A stretch of DNA of 64,000 bases from the NCBI GenBank assembly GCA_045837725.1, contig JBEWZL010000064.1:398946-462945 (forward strand), read 5' to 3'. Position numbers and translations under genes: made by a program. Shown in pieces: positions 23,313-35,798 of this stretch (its first letter is position 1; every line of letters starts with the position of its first letter). The DNA is from Vermamoeba vermiformis. Lineage: Eukaryota; Tubulinea; Echinamoebida. The notes beneath the pieces were generated by a model. It had not been told where the DNA came from. It saw only the letters and a list, made by a program, of their open reading frames with translations, and made no database searches.

Positions 23313-24992
23313 ATGGAGAACAATATGGATGTTGATGTTATGGAGGGTGGCAAACGCACTCTTAAAGTAGACCTTCATACCCATATTATACCGAAGAATC
23401 TTCCGGATTTGAAGAAAAAGTATGGCTATGGTGGATTTGTCGACTTGGAGCACGAATCTACTGGCAAAACTAAGATGATGATCGATGGCAAATTTTTTAG
23501 AGAAGTAGATCCGAACTGCTACAGCACGGAAGAAAGAATCAAAGAGTGCAATACTACCGGAGTGGATGTGCAAGTCCTGAGTACTATTCCCGTTATGTTT
23601 AGGTACGTAATAAATTTATTCGATTTTTTGAGACGTAAATAACCGTTACATTTCAATTTGCAATTTTGAAATATTTAATTTGAGATCTGCCCTTTCATTA
23701 AAGAATCTTACTGCTCTTAAATATCGGAAAATAATCGAAATTATAATAAGAAAATCCAATAATTATAATGCACTTGTTGGCATTTCGTTTGCCGTTGGAT
23801 CTCGATCGCGTGTCACATCTGCCTTCAGGCATGAATCTTTATACTCTTATTAACGAGTTATATAGCTACTGGGCCAAGCCTGAGCATTGCTTAGATTTAT
23901 CGCAATATTTAAACAATCACGTAGCTCAATGCGTTGAAGAAAATCCTAAACGATTCGTTGGTACGCAGATCTGTCATTGACCAGTAATTGATAAGTAGCT
24001 AACCGTGTAATTATATAGGCCTTGGCACGTTGCCCATGCAGAAGCCCGAAATGGCAGCGACTGAGCTTCGTCGTTGCGTTGTGGATTTAGGTCTTTCAGG
24101 TGTTCAAATCGGAACGCATATAAACGATTGGAACTTGGACGCTCCTGAGCTATATCCTGTTTGGGAGGTATGAGCGATCAATACACCTACCTATATTCGA
24201 ATAGACATCATAATAACCATTCTTTTTTGTTGGATACGTTTTTGTTGGCTCAACAATTTAATTTATTGTCTATAGGAAGCTGAGCGATTAGGAGCATCGA
24301 TCTTCGTGCATCCATGGGACATGATGGGCAAAGAAAAGATGCCCAAGTACTGGTTACCATGGCTGGTAGGTATGCCAGCTGAAACTTCATTGGCTATTTG
24401 CTCTATGATCTTCGGCGGCATCTTCGAACGATTCCCTAACCTTAAAGTGGCTTTTGCTCACGGTGGAGGTACTTATTAAGCTTTATTACTACCAATACTC
24501 GAATTTCATTCTTCGATCCATTTTGTACTGGCTCGGATCTCCATTACTCGGATAATTCAACTCTGTTTTATGATACGTTTTGCTAAATAGCATATTATAG
24601 GTGCGTTTCCTATTACAGTTGGTCGTATTGAGCACGGCTGGTGGGTGAGGCCGGATCTCTGCGCCATTACAAACAAAGAAAACCCTCGTAAATACTTGGG
24701 CAAGTTCTGGGTCGACTCTCTCGTGCACGACGAGAATGCATTGAAGTTTATCGTCGAGTTATTTGGTGCTGATAAAGTTTTCTTGGGCAGCGACTATCCT
24801 TTCCCTCGTAAGTAGATGCAGATCCGTTTTAACTCCGATAATATGCTTAATTATTGTTTTGTATTAGTCGGTGAGGATAAGCCTGGCACTCTTATTCAAA
24901 ATGCTTTTGGAGACCAAGAAGAAATGAAGAGAAAATTATTAGAGTCAAATGCATTTGAATTTTTAGGTCTCAGCCGCGAGAAATTTTTGTAA
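23313..24992 (+). CDS. ACMSD: 2-amino-3-carboxymuconate-6-semialdehyde decarboxylase
   Basis: Zn amidohydrolase-superfamily enzyme of the kynurenine pathway. It decarboxylates ACMS and so diverts tryptophan catabolism away from quinolinate and NAD. Exons join in phase. The metal-site pattern is complete: [10 protein letters not shown] (HxH), [27 protein letters not shown] and [12 protein letters not shown] (the Asp). The ACMSD-specific blocks [35 protein letters not shown] and [13 protein letters not shown] are present. Cytosolic, about 345 residues, normal length. Intron 1 (about 23603-23860, 258 nt) is several times longer than its neighbours and contains a 70-codon open stretch, probably chance. 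Confidence 0.96.
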
Positions 24993-25128
24993 TTAAATAA
25001 ATAAATGTACCTTTACAATATTATATTTATTCACAAATATTTCGGTATTAATGGTACACGATCCGCGCTAAAAAAAATTACGTGCATGGCTTATTTACAT
25101 AATCAGTATTATTAGGAACGTTCTTCAC

Positions 25129-27256
25129 TTAAAAAGAAGGCTCCTTTGAAATAAATTCTAGCAATCTTTGCTTCAACTGTTCGAGTGTCATGTGCAGGCA
25201 AGGAATTTCCAAATTAGTCGCTGCAGTTGAAAGGACAGTGTACGGAGCCTAAAAATAACATTAGATCCGAACTATTTGCATTATTCTTTGCGTTTGTTAA
25301 TACTTACGAACTCAATGAACTCTTTTGTAAGTCCAGTAGTCTCACAATATAGCATTCTTGCTGCTCCAACATAACGACTACAAAAGTCGTTAGATCTCGC
25401 TTAGCTATTTAATATTAAGTTGTTACTGAACTTACCAAACGCCTTCTTGAAACACTTTTCGTTCGTTTAAAGACCACGTTTCCGTAATATGAAGAAATCT
25501 CAACTTCTTTTCTTTGGCCATATTCACGAGCTCTTTCAGCTTTGCAATTTGTGCCTCTTCAGAATTGAGATTGATGCGATCTTTCCACTGATCTTGTTCT
25601 TCTTGGGGCAGCTTCGCTATCAACTTATTGACCAAACTGTCAATTGACAATGCTCGGACTGGCGCCTTGATGACTTGGTGACGACAGACAGGACATTGCT
25701 AAATAAGGAAATAATTAGATCGGCGGAACTTCACGAGGCTAATAATCATGCCGTACCTTTTTCTTGATGAGCCACATCATTAAGCAATCTTTGCAGAAGC
25801 TGTGCGAGCACTCCAACATGTGCGTATTGAGTAACAAGTCCTGACAAATGCTACACGTGAAATCCTCTTCAATTTCAGATCGTAGCAGTGTTTCTTCTTG
25901 CTTCGTCGTGTCTTTGATCTTTTTGACTAAATTCTTGGTATCGGCGCTGGACATCAATTTCTCGCCCATTTCATGGAATGAACACGCTATATTGCCAATT
26001 TCGTCATCAAATATCGCCCTTTCCCGCTCCTATAACGACACTATAAGCACTCGATACTTAATAATAGCGGCGGATCTATCTCTTACCTCGACGGCTTTCT
26101 CTCGTAGCTCAAGCTCCTCTTCTTTGACTCTCAATCGTTTCAATAATTCTTCTTCTTTCTTTCTCAGTGCAGCGATAAATTTCTCTTCTTTCCTTTGTAA
26201 CTGCGCAATAAACTTTTCTTCAATCTTTTCTAGCTTAGCCTTTGTAACTTCATCGCACTCGCTCCAATTCAAGCACTCATCATTCGATAGTATATTATTT
26301 AGACTGTCATCTCGGCCTAATATCGAGCCCTGCCTTGACACGGACTCTGGTTCTGGATTCAGCTTCCGTTTTTTCGGCGAAATATTCTGACGTTCATCGT
26401 CTGTTGCTGCGCGTTTCTTCGACATAGACTGAGCTATGGCGTTGATATTCATGCCTGTACTAGCCACCGCTGGATTGGATGAGGACGGGTTTGCTTCTGC
26501 AAAAGAAAGAATTTAGCCGAAATTTCCCGGAGGAAAAAGCGTTAGCTTCGCACGTACGAGTATTAAGCTTGAATTGATAGATCATATCATATGTGCCTCG
26601 TATTGACGTGCCAAGTGGTTGAATGCCCGCGACACCGAATCCGATCACATCTCCGTCACTTTGGAAAGGATAAATTAGATTCTAAGAGGACATATTATCA
26701 TGAATATTGCTCCTTACGATAGTGTTGCCTCCAGTACACGCTTTCCATTGACTGTAATGCCGTTCAAGCTATTCAAGTCTCGCACAATGAACGTGTTTGA
26801 AAAGTTTTCGATTAGCGCGTGTTGGCGGGAAATAACATTTTGGTGCAGAGATGAATTGAGTTGCCTATAGTATTGACGTTAATCTATATTACGCGACCAA
26901 CGGGAAAAAAGATCTGAAACCCGCGAAAGAAAAATTAATGGATATTTAATTTGCTTACACGTGCACCGAGGAGCTTCGTCCAAATGTAGTCACAGGGCGG
27001 TGTAAATGAACGATTTTACAAATTCCTGGCGGCAGCGGTAGATTTGATATGTGGATCAAATGTGCCTTGCAATCATCGTTGAGCTTTATATTCCAAAAAT
27101 TAAATTAATAAATATTAAATTAATAAATATTAATAGCAGCGATTGTTAATCATAACGTACCTCGGCAAGGATCGCGCGACTTTCATCCAGCTTGGGCCTC
27201 AACATTTCTGTTAAATCGAATGTTGTGCCTGGTCCTGGATCGCCCTCGTCATTCAT
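25129..27256 (-). CDS. FHA-RING E3 ubiquitin ligase, RNF8-like
   Basis: Domain order: FHA domain (TTFGRSSS, then SRQHALIENFSNTFIVRDLNS and LNGITVNGKRV, the phosphothreonine-binding signature GR...S.xH...N..G), nuclear-type basic stretch (SPKKRKLNPEP), about 75 residues of coiled coil (KLEKIEEKFIAQLQRKEEK), then a C3HC4 RING (CSICQDLLLNTHMLECSHSFCKDCLMMWLIKKKQCPVC). FHA, coiled coil and RING in this order is the RNF8/CHFR plan. In animals RNF8 binds phospho-MDC1 at DNA breaks and ubiquitinates histones. A further ~150 residues after the RING (with FLHITETWSLNERKVFQEGVW) are absent from RNF8 and unassigned. Start at 27256 (MNDEGDPGPG). DNA-damage signalling is inference from architecture. Confidence 0.88.
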
Positions 27257-27491
27257 AATAAAAATATTTATTAGAGTGGTGGCTTGGGGCACGACATTCG
27301 CTGGAGAAAATGATTTTCTTCATTTTTTTGACCGTTGTTGATCCTTTTTTCTCGGAATTTATCACCTATTAAATACCACTAAATCAACAGTTTATCATGT
27401 AATAGGGTGCCTTGTGGTATTTAATAATTGTTCGATGTTGTAAAAATGAAAAATGCAACGGTCACATTATTTTCACGGTGTGCAGTGACAG

Positions 27492-27840
27492 ATGAACACA
27501 AAACTGATTGTTGGTGCTACAGCGGGCTATCTCGCCGTTGTTAACGTGGGTGCCGCAGCACTGTTTTATTATGATAAGCAGCAAGCGTTGAATAACGGTT
27601 GGAGAGTAAGTGAAGTGCACCAGATTTTGGATCTACTATCTAACGAACCCCGACGCGTTGTGACTTCTTCTTAGTACGCTCATTTATTTATACGCAATTA
27701 TTTAGGTCCGAGAAAGCACCCTTCAGCTTTCTGCTCTGCTTGGGGGTTGGGCAGGTGGCTTTTGGGCTATGGAAAAATTCAGGCACAAGACAAAGAAGCA
27801 GCCATTCCGCAATATGTACGTACTCGTATATTAGTACCCA

Positions 27841-27878
<38 letters not shown>

Positions 27879-28119
27879 CAAATATCCACGTCACTGATCT
27901 GTTTCTACAGTTACTTGGGTGCTGTTGCCGGCAATGTAGCATTAATGGGTGCTGGTGGATACATGTTGGCTCGTAAAGGCAATATTCCAATTCAAAGGTA
28001 TGTGATTGCGTTAAAAATTGGCCACGCAGTTTACTAACCAGATGCGCAGTATTTTGAACTCAAAAGTTACTCAAGACATTATTAAACAAGCTATGCGCAA
28101 AGGAGGAAAGTTTAGGTAA
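27492..28119 (+). CDS. DUF1294 small membrane protein
   Basis: Four exons give about 146 residues. The DUF1294 pattern is readable across the first two junctions: a hydrophobic N-terminal helix, FYYDKQQALNNGWR/VRESTLQLSALLGGWAGGFWAMEKFRHKTKKQPF, that is D-K-x-x-A, W-R-hydrophobic-x-E and GG...G..FRHKT. A third hydrophobic helix (YLGAVAGNVALMGAGGYMLA) follows, then a basic C-terminus ending GGKFR. DUF1294 is mostly bacterial (YsdA-like), with scattered eukaryotic members, and has no established function. Intron 2 contains a 35-nt T run (27844-27878). Confidence 0.85.
27844..27878 (+). repeat. Poly(T) tract, 35 nt, in an intron of the DUF1294 gene
   Basis: An uninterrupted T homopolymer inside intron 2, just upstream of the acceptor CTACAG. 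It probably acts as an extreme polypyrimidine tract and its length is likely unreliable in the assembly. A shorter T run (about 19-20) lies in the 3' gap near 35671-35690. Confidence 0.9.
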
Positions 28120-28589
28120 CGAACTAAGGTACGGATGTAAGAATGGCCAGCTTTGAATTAAAATAAAATTTTATTTTGATTGTAATTATGTACTAGTCGC
28201 AAATTCGTTGAGTTTCAATGGAATAACTGCTTGAATTGTGATTACTTTATCTTTTTCTTAGTACGGATAAAGTTGCGGGTATTCTTTTGGTGACGTAATT
28301 CCGATCGGTTTGATCCACCGACCAAGTATTACCTCGTTGTCTAATGTAGTACCATTTGCATGATATAGTCCATATATCTGAGCCTATTCTCTTGTATATA
28401 ATTGAAACCGACGTCGTATTTCAAATAAAATTGAAAATTTTGCCGGTGTTTTTCTTTTTTTTATTGTATTTTTGTTTGAACATAGCGGAGCAGCTGAATA
28501 ATTATATTATAGTCCTAACGATATAATTATTATAACCTCTATATTTAATACCGGATCCAGCGTGTTTCATATTACGAGAGGTTTGAACA
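28120..28589. other. Intergenic region between DUF1294 and BIG/Sec7 genes
   Basis: About 470 bp between two plus-strand genes, expected to hold the DUF1294 3' UTR and the Sec7-gene promoter. AT-rich with AATAAAATTTT at about 28163. I see no ORF, RNA gene or repeat. Confidence 0.5.
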
Positions 28590-31500
28590 ATGTCACAGCA
28601 GACACCGCCAGAGCAGCCACCTGCCGAAGTAGAAATTAATTTTCTCTTCGTGCAAAAGTCACTGGCTAAAATAATTAAAGAGGCTCCTAGAAAGTTCAAA
28701 CAAGTCAAGGATGAGGCTCAAAAAGTGCAAGGTAATTTTAAAAAAATAGTAATCGATCAAATTTAGCCTTTCTTTGGCAAGAATATCGTACAATTATATT
28801 TTGCAAACGTACAATAATATTTATTTCAATAATTGATACTAATTTATGAAGTAGATCTGATTCAAAAGATTTTGCCATCTCCAGCCGACAAAAAGGTTGC
28901 GCCTTATAAAGATACAATTACAGTACTGTAAGTAATATTAAGAAGATATCATACGCGTATTCTTTACAATAAGCCTCGCATACAATGAGCACAAGAATAT
29001 CTTCCCGATGTCGGAGGAAAATTCTAAATACAACCGATTTACGATTAAATAATGATGGCATTAAATGCAATAATATGGACATGATTTATTAAATGATATC
29101 GTATTAGCGAGAATGTTCCTGAAGGTGCAGATCCGATCACTGCTAATTGGGATGCGTTTGCCAACACTGTCTTTAATATTATGAAGCAAGCTCTCGAGAC
29201 AAAAACAGCACCATTGATGGACGCCGCAGTCGATTGCATCCAGGTACGCAGCGTAATTTTTGAAATTCGAAAATATTTTAATTTCAAAAATTGAATTCCC
29301 GCTTGGTAGTATTTATTAACCCAAATATTAATAGAAAATGCTTGCAAATGGATATATTACCGGTTCTACTTTGCAAATTGGTGCTGAGAAAGAGAACACA
29401 AAATTGATGGACAGCGTAGTTAAGACCGTGTCAGCCTGCTTTGATTTTCCCGATGACAACGTTCAATTATTGATTCTGAAGGTAAGTATTGGCTTAAATA
29501 CGAGCATATAATATGATACATTATCACGCACATTGGGTGAAGAAAATGTGTCACACATACGAATGTGTACTGAGTTTACGATCTTTTTGTTTGAAAATTG
29601 ACATTATTTTGTGTAATTTATCTGTAATATCAATGGCATATGATTAATTGAATTCTTTTTAGACATTTATGACTGCGGCAGTGACACCTTCGTGTGACAT
29701 TCATGACAGTAACTTGATGAATGCTGTGCGCACGTGCTACAATATTTATTTGATTGCTAAAACACCCTCGAATCAAAACGCCGCCAAGACCAACTTGACA
29801 CACATGCTCAACGCGATTTTTGTTCGCATGGCCGCGTTGAAGGGCACGCGTCATACTCAACCACGCGAGATGGAAGAACCAAAAGACAACGGCACTGACA
29901 GCTTGGGACCTACGCCAGTGTTAGAAAGAAAAGCATCAAAGCGCACGAGCACTGACAAGCCCGAAGCTGGTGGCATCAGCGAGACTCCGCCATTGACACC
30001 CGTCTCACTTGGCACGAGCGTTGAAAAGCTCCCTAATGGCACTGTTGAGAGCCGTAAATCGCTTGAAGAACCTCGTCCTAGTGAAAGCACCGCTAATGGC
30101 ACGAGCGAAGAGCACAAAGAAGGTGAGCCAAAGAGCGAAGAGAAGAAAGAAACCGAGCAGAAAGATGAGAACAAGAAGGCTGAGCCTATTGCTGACGAAG
30201 TGTACGTACAACACACTCGAAAATGATCGCCTAAACTAATTACCGTGATTTACAGGGCTAACGGAGAATTGATTTATCACGACTCATACCTTGTATTCCG
30301 TGCCTTGTGCAAACTTTCAATGAAAGAAATCCCGCCAAAGTACGTAATAATTCAATTGAGGCTTTGAAGACATGACTAACGAATGAATTGTAGTGTCAGC
30401 AACAACGAACAGTCATTTGATGTGGTCAGCAAAGTCCTGTCATTGGAATTGTTACTTAGCATCATCGAGACTCACGCTGGCTCGATTTTCAAATTCAACG
30501 AGCGATTCATTATCGACGCAATCAAGAAGTATCTTTGCATTTCTATCTTGGCCAATGGTGTCTCGCCAATTCCAAAGATTTTCCGCTTGTCCATGTCAAT
30601 TTTCTTGGCGTTGATTGCTCAATTGAAAGAATACATGAAGGACGAAATCGAAGTTTTCTTCGAGAAAATCTTCTTGCGTGTCTTGGAGAGCTCAAACAGT
30701 ACCGTGCAACAAAAGTGGATGGTCATTCAAGTGTTGCACAAAATTTGCAAGAAACCGCAAATGCTTGCCGATATTTTCTTGAACTACGATTGTGACCCTG
30801 GAGGCAAGAACATTTTCGAATCGTAAGCGTCATACTTTCACGTCATAATATTGAGTGCGTACTGATGAAATTATCACAATAGAATGGTTAAAGACTTGGC
30901 TAAGGTCGCTCAAAGTGGCGGTGACGCTGATGTTAACAGCGCTCAAAAAGAAGCCGCGCTTAAGACCCTTGCACTTGAGGCCGTTGTCATGGTTCTCAAA
31001 TCAATGGTTGAATGGAGTCAAGAACTGTACGAGCCTCCAGATGCCGCTGATACTTCAGCTAGTGTCACCGAGTCTGAGAGCATTGCTGTCGATGACGAGC
31101 CTGTCAGTTTGCAATCGCAATCTAGCCGTGTTTTGACACCCGACAAGTTTGAACAACAAAAGCAATTCAAGCTGCAAATCGAGAAGGGCTGCGAGATCTT
31201 CAAAGCTGCCCCGAAGAAGGGTGTTCGATATTTCATTCAAACTGGCTGCACGACCAACGATCCTAAGGACATCGCCTTGTTCTTGAAGAACACTCCGGGC
31301 ATTGACAAGTCAAAGTTGGGAGAGTACTTGGGAGAGCGGTACGTAGATAATACTGACCATTGCATCATTTTCTAATGTTGCTTTAGTGACAACTTGGCCA
31401 TCCCTGTGTTGCACGCGTATGTCGACAGTATGGACTTCCGAGAAATGGAAGTCGATAAGGCTTTGAGGTAAGCAAAGAGTTATAGTCTTGTAAGTTTCAA

Positions 31501-34500
31501 AGAGGACGCTAACGTGAGTATTTTCTAGAAAATTCTTGTGGGACTTCAGATTGCCCGGTGAAGGTCAAAAGATTGATCGTATTTTGGAAAAGTACGCTGA
31601 AAGATACTACGCGCACAACCCGAACTCTTACTACGTGACCGCTGATGTCGCGTACATGGTCTCCTTCGGCTTGATTCTTTTGAACACTGACTTGCACAAT
31701 CCCATGAACAAAGTCAAGATCACTTGCGCAGACTGGAAGAAGAATCTCCGTACTCTCAGCGATGACATGAAGAACTTTGATGACGCGTACTTGGACGTTT
31801 TGTACGAGAGAATCGCCGCCGAGAAGATTAAGTTCATCGACGACGAGTTGCGCTACGGCAACATGAGCGGCGTACTGCCCACTGTTCCTCGTAAGTAGCT
31901 TCTTACAATTGCAATATTATCCATTACTAACAACGGATTGTCACAGAGGGACTTAAAGACCCCAAACAAAAGCTTGCTCTTTTCAATCAAGAGACTCAAA
32001 CAGTCATCAAGAAAACTCAAGAAGAGATCAAAGAAAAGATGAAACGCAAGGCTGTTTATCACCGTGCTTCTAACCCCGGCTACGTCAAGCCTATGATGGC
32101 CGTCACTTGGCACACGATTCTTGTTGCTCTGAGCTTCGGCTTGGACGAGAATGATGACGCCAAAGTCATTCACACCTTGTTGGAAGGCCTGAAAGGTGCT
32201 ATTCGTGTCACTTCCATCTTCGCCATGGACATTGAACGTGATGCCTTTGTCACTGCTTTGGCCAAGTTCACTTGCCTCGACGGTCTCCGCGAGATGAAGC
32301 CCAAGAACTTGGAAGCTGTTGCCGCTTTGATTGAAGTAGCTGAGGCCGACGCCAACTCTCTCAAGGACTCGTGGAAGGAAGTTTTGCGTAACATTTCCCA
32401 CTTGGAGCGATTGTACTTGCTTGGATCTGGTGGCAAGATTGACGACTCGATGGGCGCTGATAAGCCTGGACCTACTGGCAACAAGGGCACGGTCAATTTG
32501 CCTGCTAACCGTCGACCTGTGAAGACTAACTTCGATGACGTCAATGCCCCGTTGATTGCTTCAAAAGTTAAGCCCGCAGTTATTGACCGCATCTTCACTA
32601 ACAGTGTCAAGTTGAACAAGTAAGTCAGCCCTAAGAAGTTCTATTAGAACGTGTTTCTAACCATCTTTAGCAATGCAATTATCGACTTTGTCACGTCTCT
32701 GTGTACAGTATCAAAGGAAGAAGTCGCTTTGCCCAACCCACGCATTTTCAGCTTGCAAAAGTTAGTCGAAATTGCTACCTTCAACATGAACAACAGAATC
32801 AGACTTATTTGGGTCAAGATGTGGAAGATTCTTGCCGATCATTTCACTAGCGCTGGCTCACACGAGAACAAGCGTGTGGCCATGTACGCCATTGACTCGT
32901 TGCGTCAGTTGTCCATGAAGTTCTTGGAGAAGGACGAGTTGGCAAACTTTAACTTCCAAAAGGAGTTCTTGAAGCCCTTCGAGTACGTAATTAATGGACA
33001 CTTAAAGCAGGTCATAGTACTAATGTTTGACAAACAGAGTTGTATCAAAGACTGAGTCACGCGAGATCCGCGAGTTAGTTTTGCGTTGCTTGTCACAAAT
33101 GATTATGGCCCGTGCTGTTGCTATTCGTAGTGGCTGGAAGAGCGTCTACACCGTATTGACGAGCTCTGCTTATGACAACGACGAGGTACGCCAAAGCTTT
33201 TGTTCTCTGTCTTTTAACACACGTGCTAACTCTCAATTAGACGATCGTCAAGCTTGCTTGGGACACCATCGAGCTGATCCGTGTCAACTTCATGAACATG
33301 GTCATCGAACAAAGTTTCTTCCGCGAGTCTGTCACGTGCTTAGGTGCATTTGCTTCATCTTGTAAATTCGTTGAAATTGCCATTAAGTAAGTCCCTGTAG
33401 AGTAATACTCGGGTGTAGAGAAGTGTGACTAACATGTGCTTTCAGGGCTATTGAAGCATTGTACAACTCAGCCGAACAACTCGCTAGTGGACAAATTATG
33501 TTGGTTTGGGAACGCAAGCATCAACAAGATGAAGCTGCAGCTAACAAATCACCGCGCTCAACACCTCAAGCCAGCCAAGATGACCTTCAATCGAGCGACA
33601 TGGTCTCACCGCGAGACAAGACCTCGCCTACTGCTCGTGTGCACATGATGTGGTACGCTATTTTCTCTGGCTTGACTGGAGCTTTGCACCACGCCAACAT
33701 GGACGTCCGAACTGAGTAAGTCACTTGCCATAAAAGGAAATCTGAACGGAGATTTAACGATTGCAATAGGGCTATTGACATGTTGTTCCGTGCCTTGAGC
33801 ATGTTTGGCTTTGAGTTTGATCCAAAGCTCTTGTCGATGGTCATTGAAAGGATATTGATCCCTCAATTCGGTACCATGTTCCCTGCTGCTGGTGAGAAGA
33901 TGGCTGATATCGATGAGGAGTGGCTCGTGACCACGTGCTTGAAGGTCTTGCACAATTTAGTCTTGATCTTCTCGTCTTTGTTTGATAAGATCCCAGCCTT
34001 GCTCACTGCCATGCTTGACTTGCTGACCAAGTTCATTGTGGACGGCAACGAGTCCTTGGCTACCTTTGGAGCTACCTGCTTGGAACTCTTGTTGTCATTG
34101 ACTGGTGAAAGATTCAACCCCGAACAGTGGTCACAAGTCACAACGACCATCAACTCGACAGTACGCAGAGTTTGCCCTGTCGAGCTGTTTGACCCTGAAG
34201 AGCCACCTGCTCCTGAAGTACCCGAGGAACAACCTGCCCCTGAAGCTAACCCGCGACAAAGCGCTGAAGGCACGGCTGCTGCTCCTACCTCTAACCAAGG
34301 CTCCTTGTCTAATAGCAATACTTCTAACCCCACCAAGTCTATGGGATCTATGGGCTCAATGGGCTCGATGGGCTCTATGGGCTCCACGGGCTCTTCCATG
34401 GGCTCCATGGGTTCAATGGGCTCGATGGGATCGATGGGCTCAATGGGTTCGATGGGATCAATGGGCTCGATGGGTAATAAGGGCGGCTTCAACAAGCAAA

Positions 34501-35425
34501 ACAGCCAACGCGACCTCAAGTTGAACCTTGGCAAGCTCTCACGAAGTAACTTGTTGGCCCCTTCAACACCCACTGCTACTGGCAGCAACACTGGCACACC
34601 AAACACAGCTCAAGGAACCAACCCGCTGACACAATCTAACGCCAGCACTCCTGCCCCGCCACAAACACCCACCCCTACTCCCTCGCGATTTGACGAGAAG
34701 TACTTGAGTGGCAAGATCCGCGTGCAAAACTTGGTGTTGGCAATGATCAAAGAGAAGTGTCTAGAGAACAAACTGCTCTATCCTATCTTGAGCACCGAAC
34801 ACATTGTCAACTTGCTCGATGCGCTCTTTGAGGCCTATGAATTTGCTCACCGAGTCTTGGCCAACGAACCAATCCGCGAGGCTCTGGATCTTGGTAAGTC
34901 AAAAATGACATTTTGACACTTTTGACATGTTTGCTAACCATGCGCAGGTCTTGTTGATTTGTTCATGAAGCAAGAAAGCTTTGCTATTTCAACGTACTTG
35001 GACTCGATCTTTAGATTGTACGCTGAAGAAGGCCCTGACAAGCAACAACGAAACCAGATCGCGGAACAGCGCATCTTAGAGTACGTCAGACACGCACTTG
35101 CCTAATTAGGAAAAAGTACTAACGTTATCTTTATAGCAATATGAAGTTATTGGCTGATGGATACGTCGACGCTGTTAAACAAAAGCGAGAAGCTGGATCT
35201 AAAATCAGCGCTAAGCAGCTGAAAGTTATTGGCGGCGAGATTCCTATTATCACACAAGTATTGAAGGGACTGTTGACTATGACAGACGATCAGTTCGAAA
35301 AGTATATTCCTGTCTTATACCCAGTTTTGACCGAGCTGATCGGATCTGATAACGAAGATATCCGAGATAATTTGAAGACGCTGTTCACTCGTGTCGGAAA
35401 AATCAAGATTTATGGACAAAAATAG
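28590..35425 (+). CDS. ARFGEF: Large ARF guanine-nucleotide exchange factor, BIG/Sec7 family
   Basis: Activates Arf GTPases at the trans-Golgi. About 20 exons, roughly 1,750 residues. N-terminal DCB helices are followed by an acidic Ser/Thr/Pro linker (29870-30200) and the HUS domain (FIIDAIKKYLCISIL, EVFFEKIFLRVLE, QQKWMVIQVL, NYDCD). The Sec7 domain (about 31150-31890) has the glutamic-finger motif FRLPGEGQKIDRILEKYAERY, with Gly where Ala is common, and LILLNTDLHNPMNK. C-terminal HDS helical domains follow (NRIRLIWVKMWKILADHF; TRESREIRELVLRC-like block). A Met-Gly-Ser tandem repeat and Pro/Thr-rich linker interrupt HDS near the C-terminus (34338-34690). The protein ends GKIKIYGQK. Complete and likely essential in secretion. 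Confidence 0.95.
34338..34476 (+). repeat. Coding minisatellite encoding Met-Gly-Ser repeats in the Sec7 gene
   Basis: About fifteen tandem 9-bp units of the type ATGGGCTCN, occasionally broken by a Thr-Gly-Ser unit and an extra Ser, encode (MGS)n in a disordered linker of the ARF-GEF. Third-base variation between units (TCA, TCG, TCT, TCC) shows that the array has aged under protein-level constraint. Length polymorphism between strains is likely. Confidence 0.9.
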
Positions 35426-35798
35426 AAAGATAATATCGAAACAAGAAGTTCGATAAGATCAACCGCGTAATATTTATTTTTGTTTTTTGTACAAAGAACC
35501 AATTCATCAATAATAAAATTTGCTTTAAGAATCTTTGCATTGCTTGAAGTGTCATACTTGTTCATACTTTATAACACTTCGTACCGCACAAGGGATGTCA
35601 CCTTGTATTGAACATTCGTAAATTGACAGGTGGTTTTGTGTGTAGAGAAAATATTATTATTATTTTTAAAAATTTTTTTTTTTTTTTTTGGCAATTTCAG
35701 TTTAACCCATATTGTACCTTAGATTACTTCACTGAATAATTGTTTCGAGGCATGTACAAACAAATACATTTATTTATTTAGTACGTAAACAATCGGAT
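35426..35798. other. Convergent 3' region, Sec7 and F-box genes
   Basis: 373 bp between two gene ends. It contains AATAAAATT near 35512 and a T homopolymer at about 35671-35690. No ORF or RNA gene seen. Confidence 0.5.
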
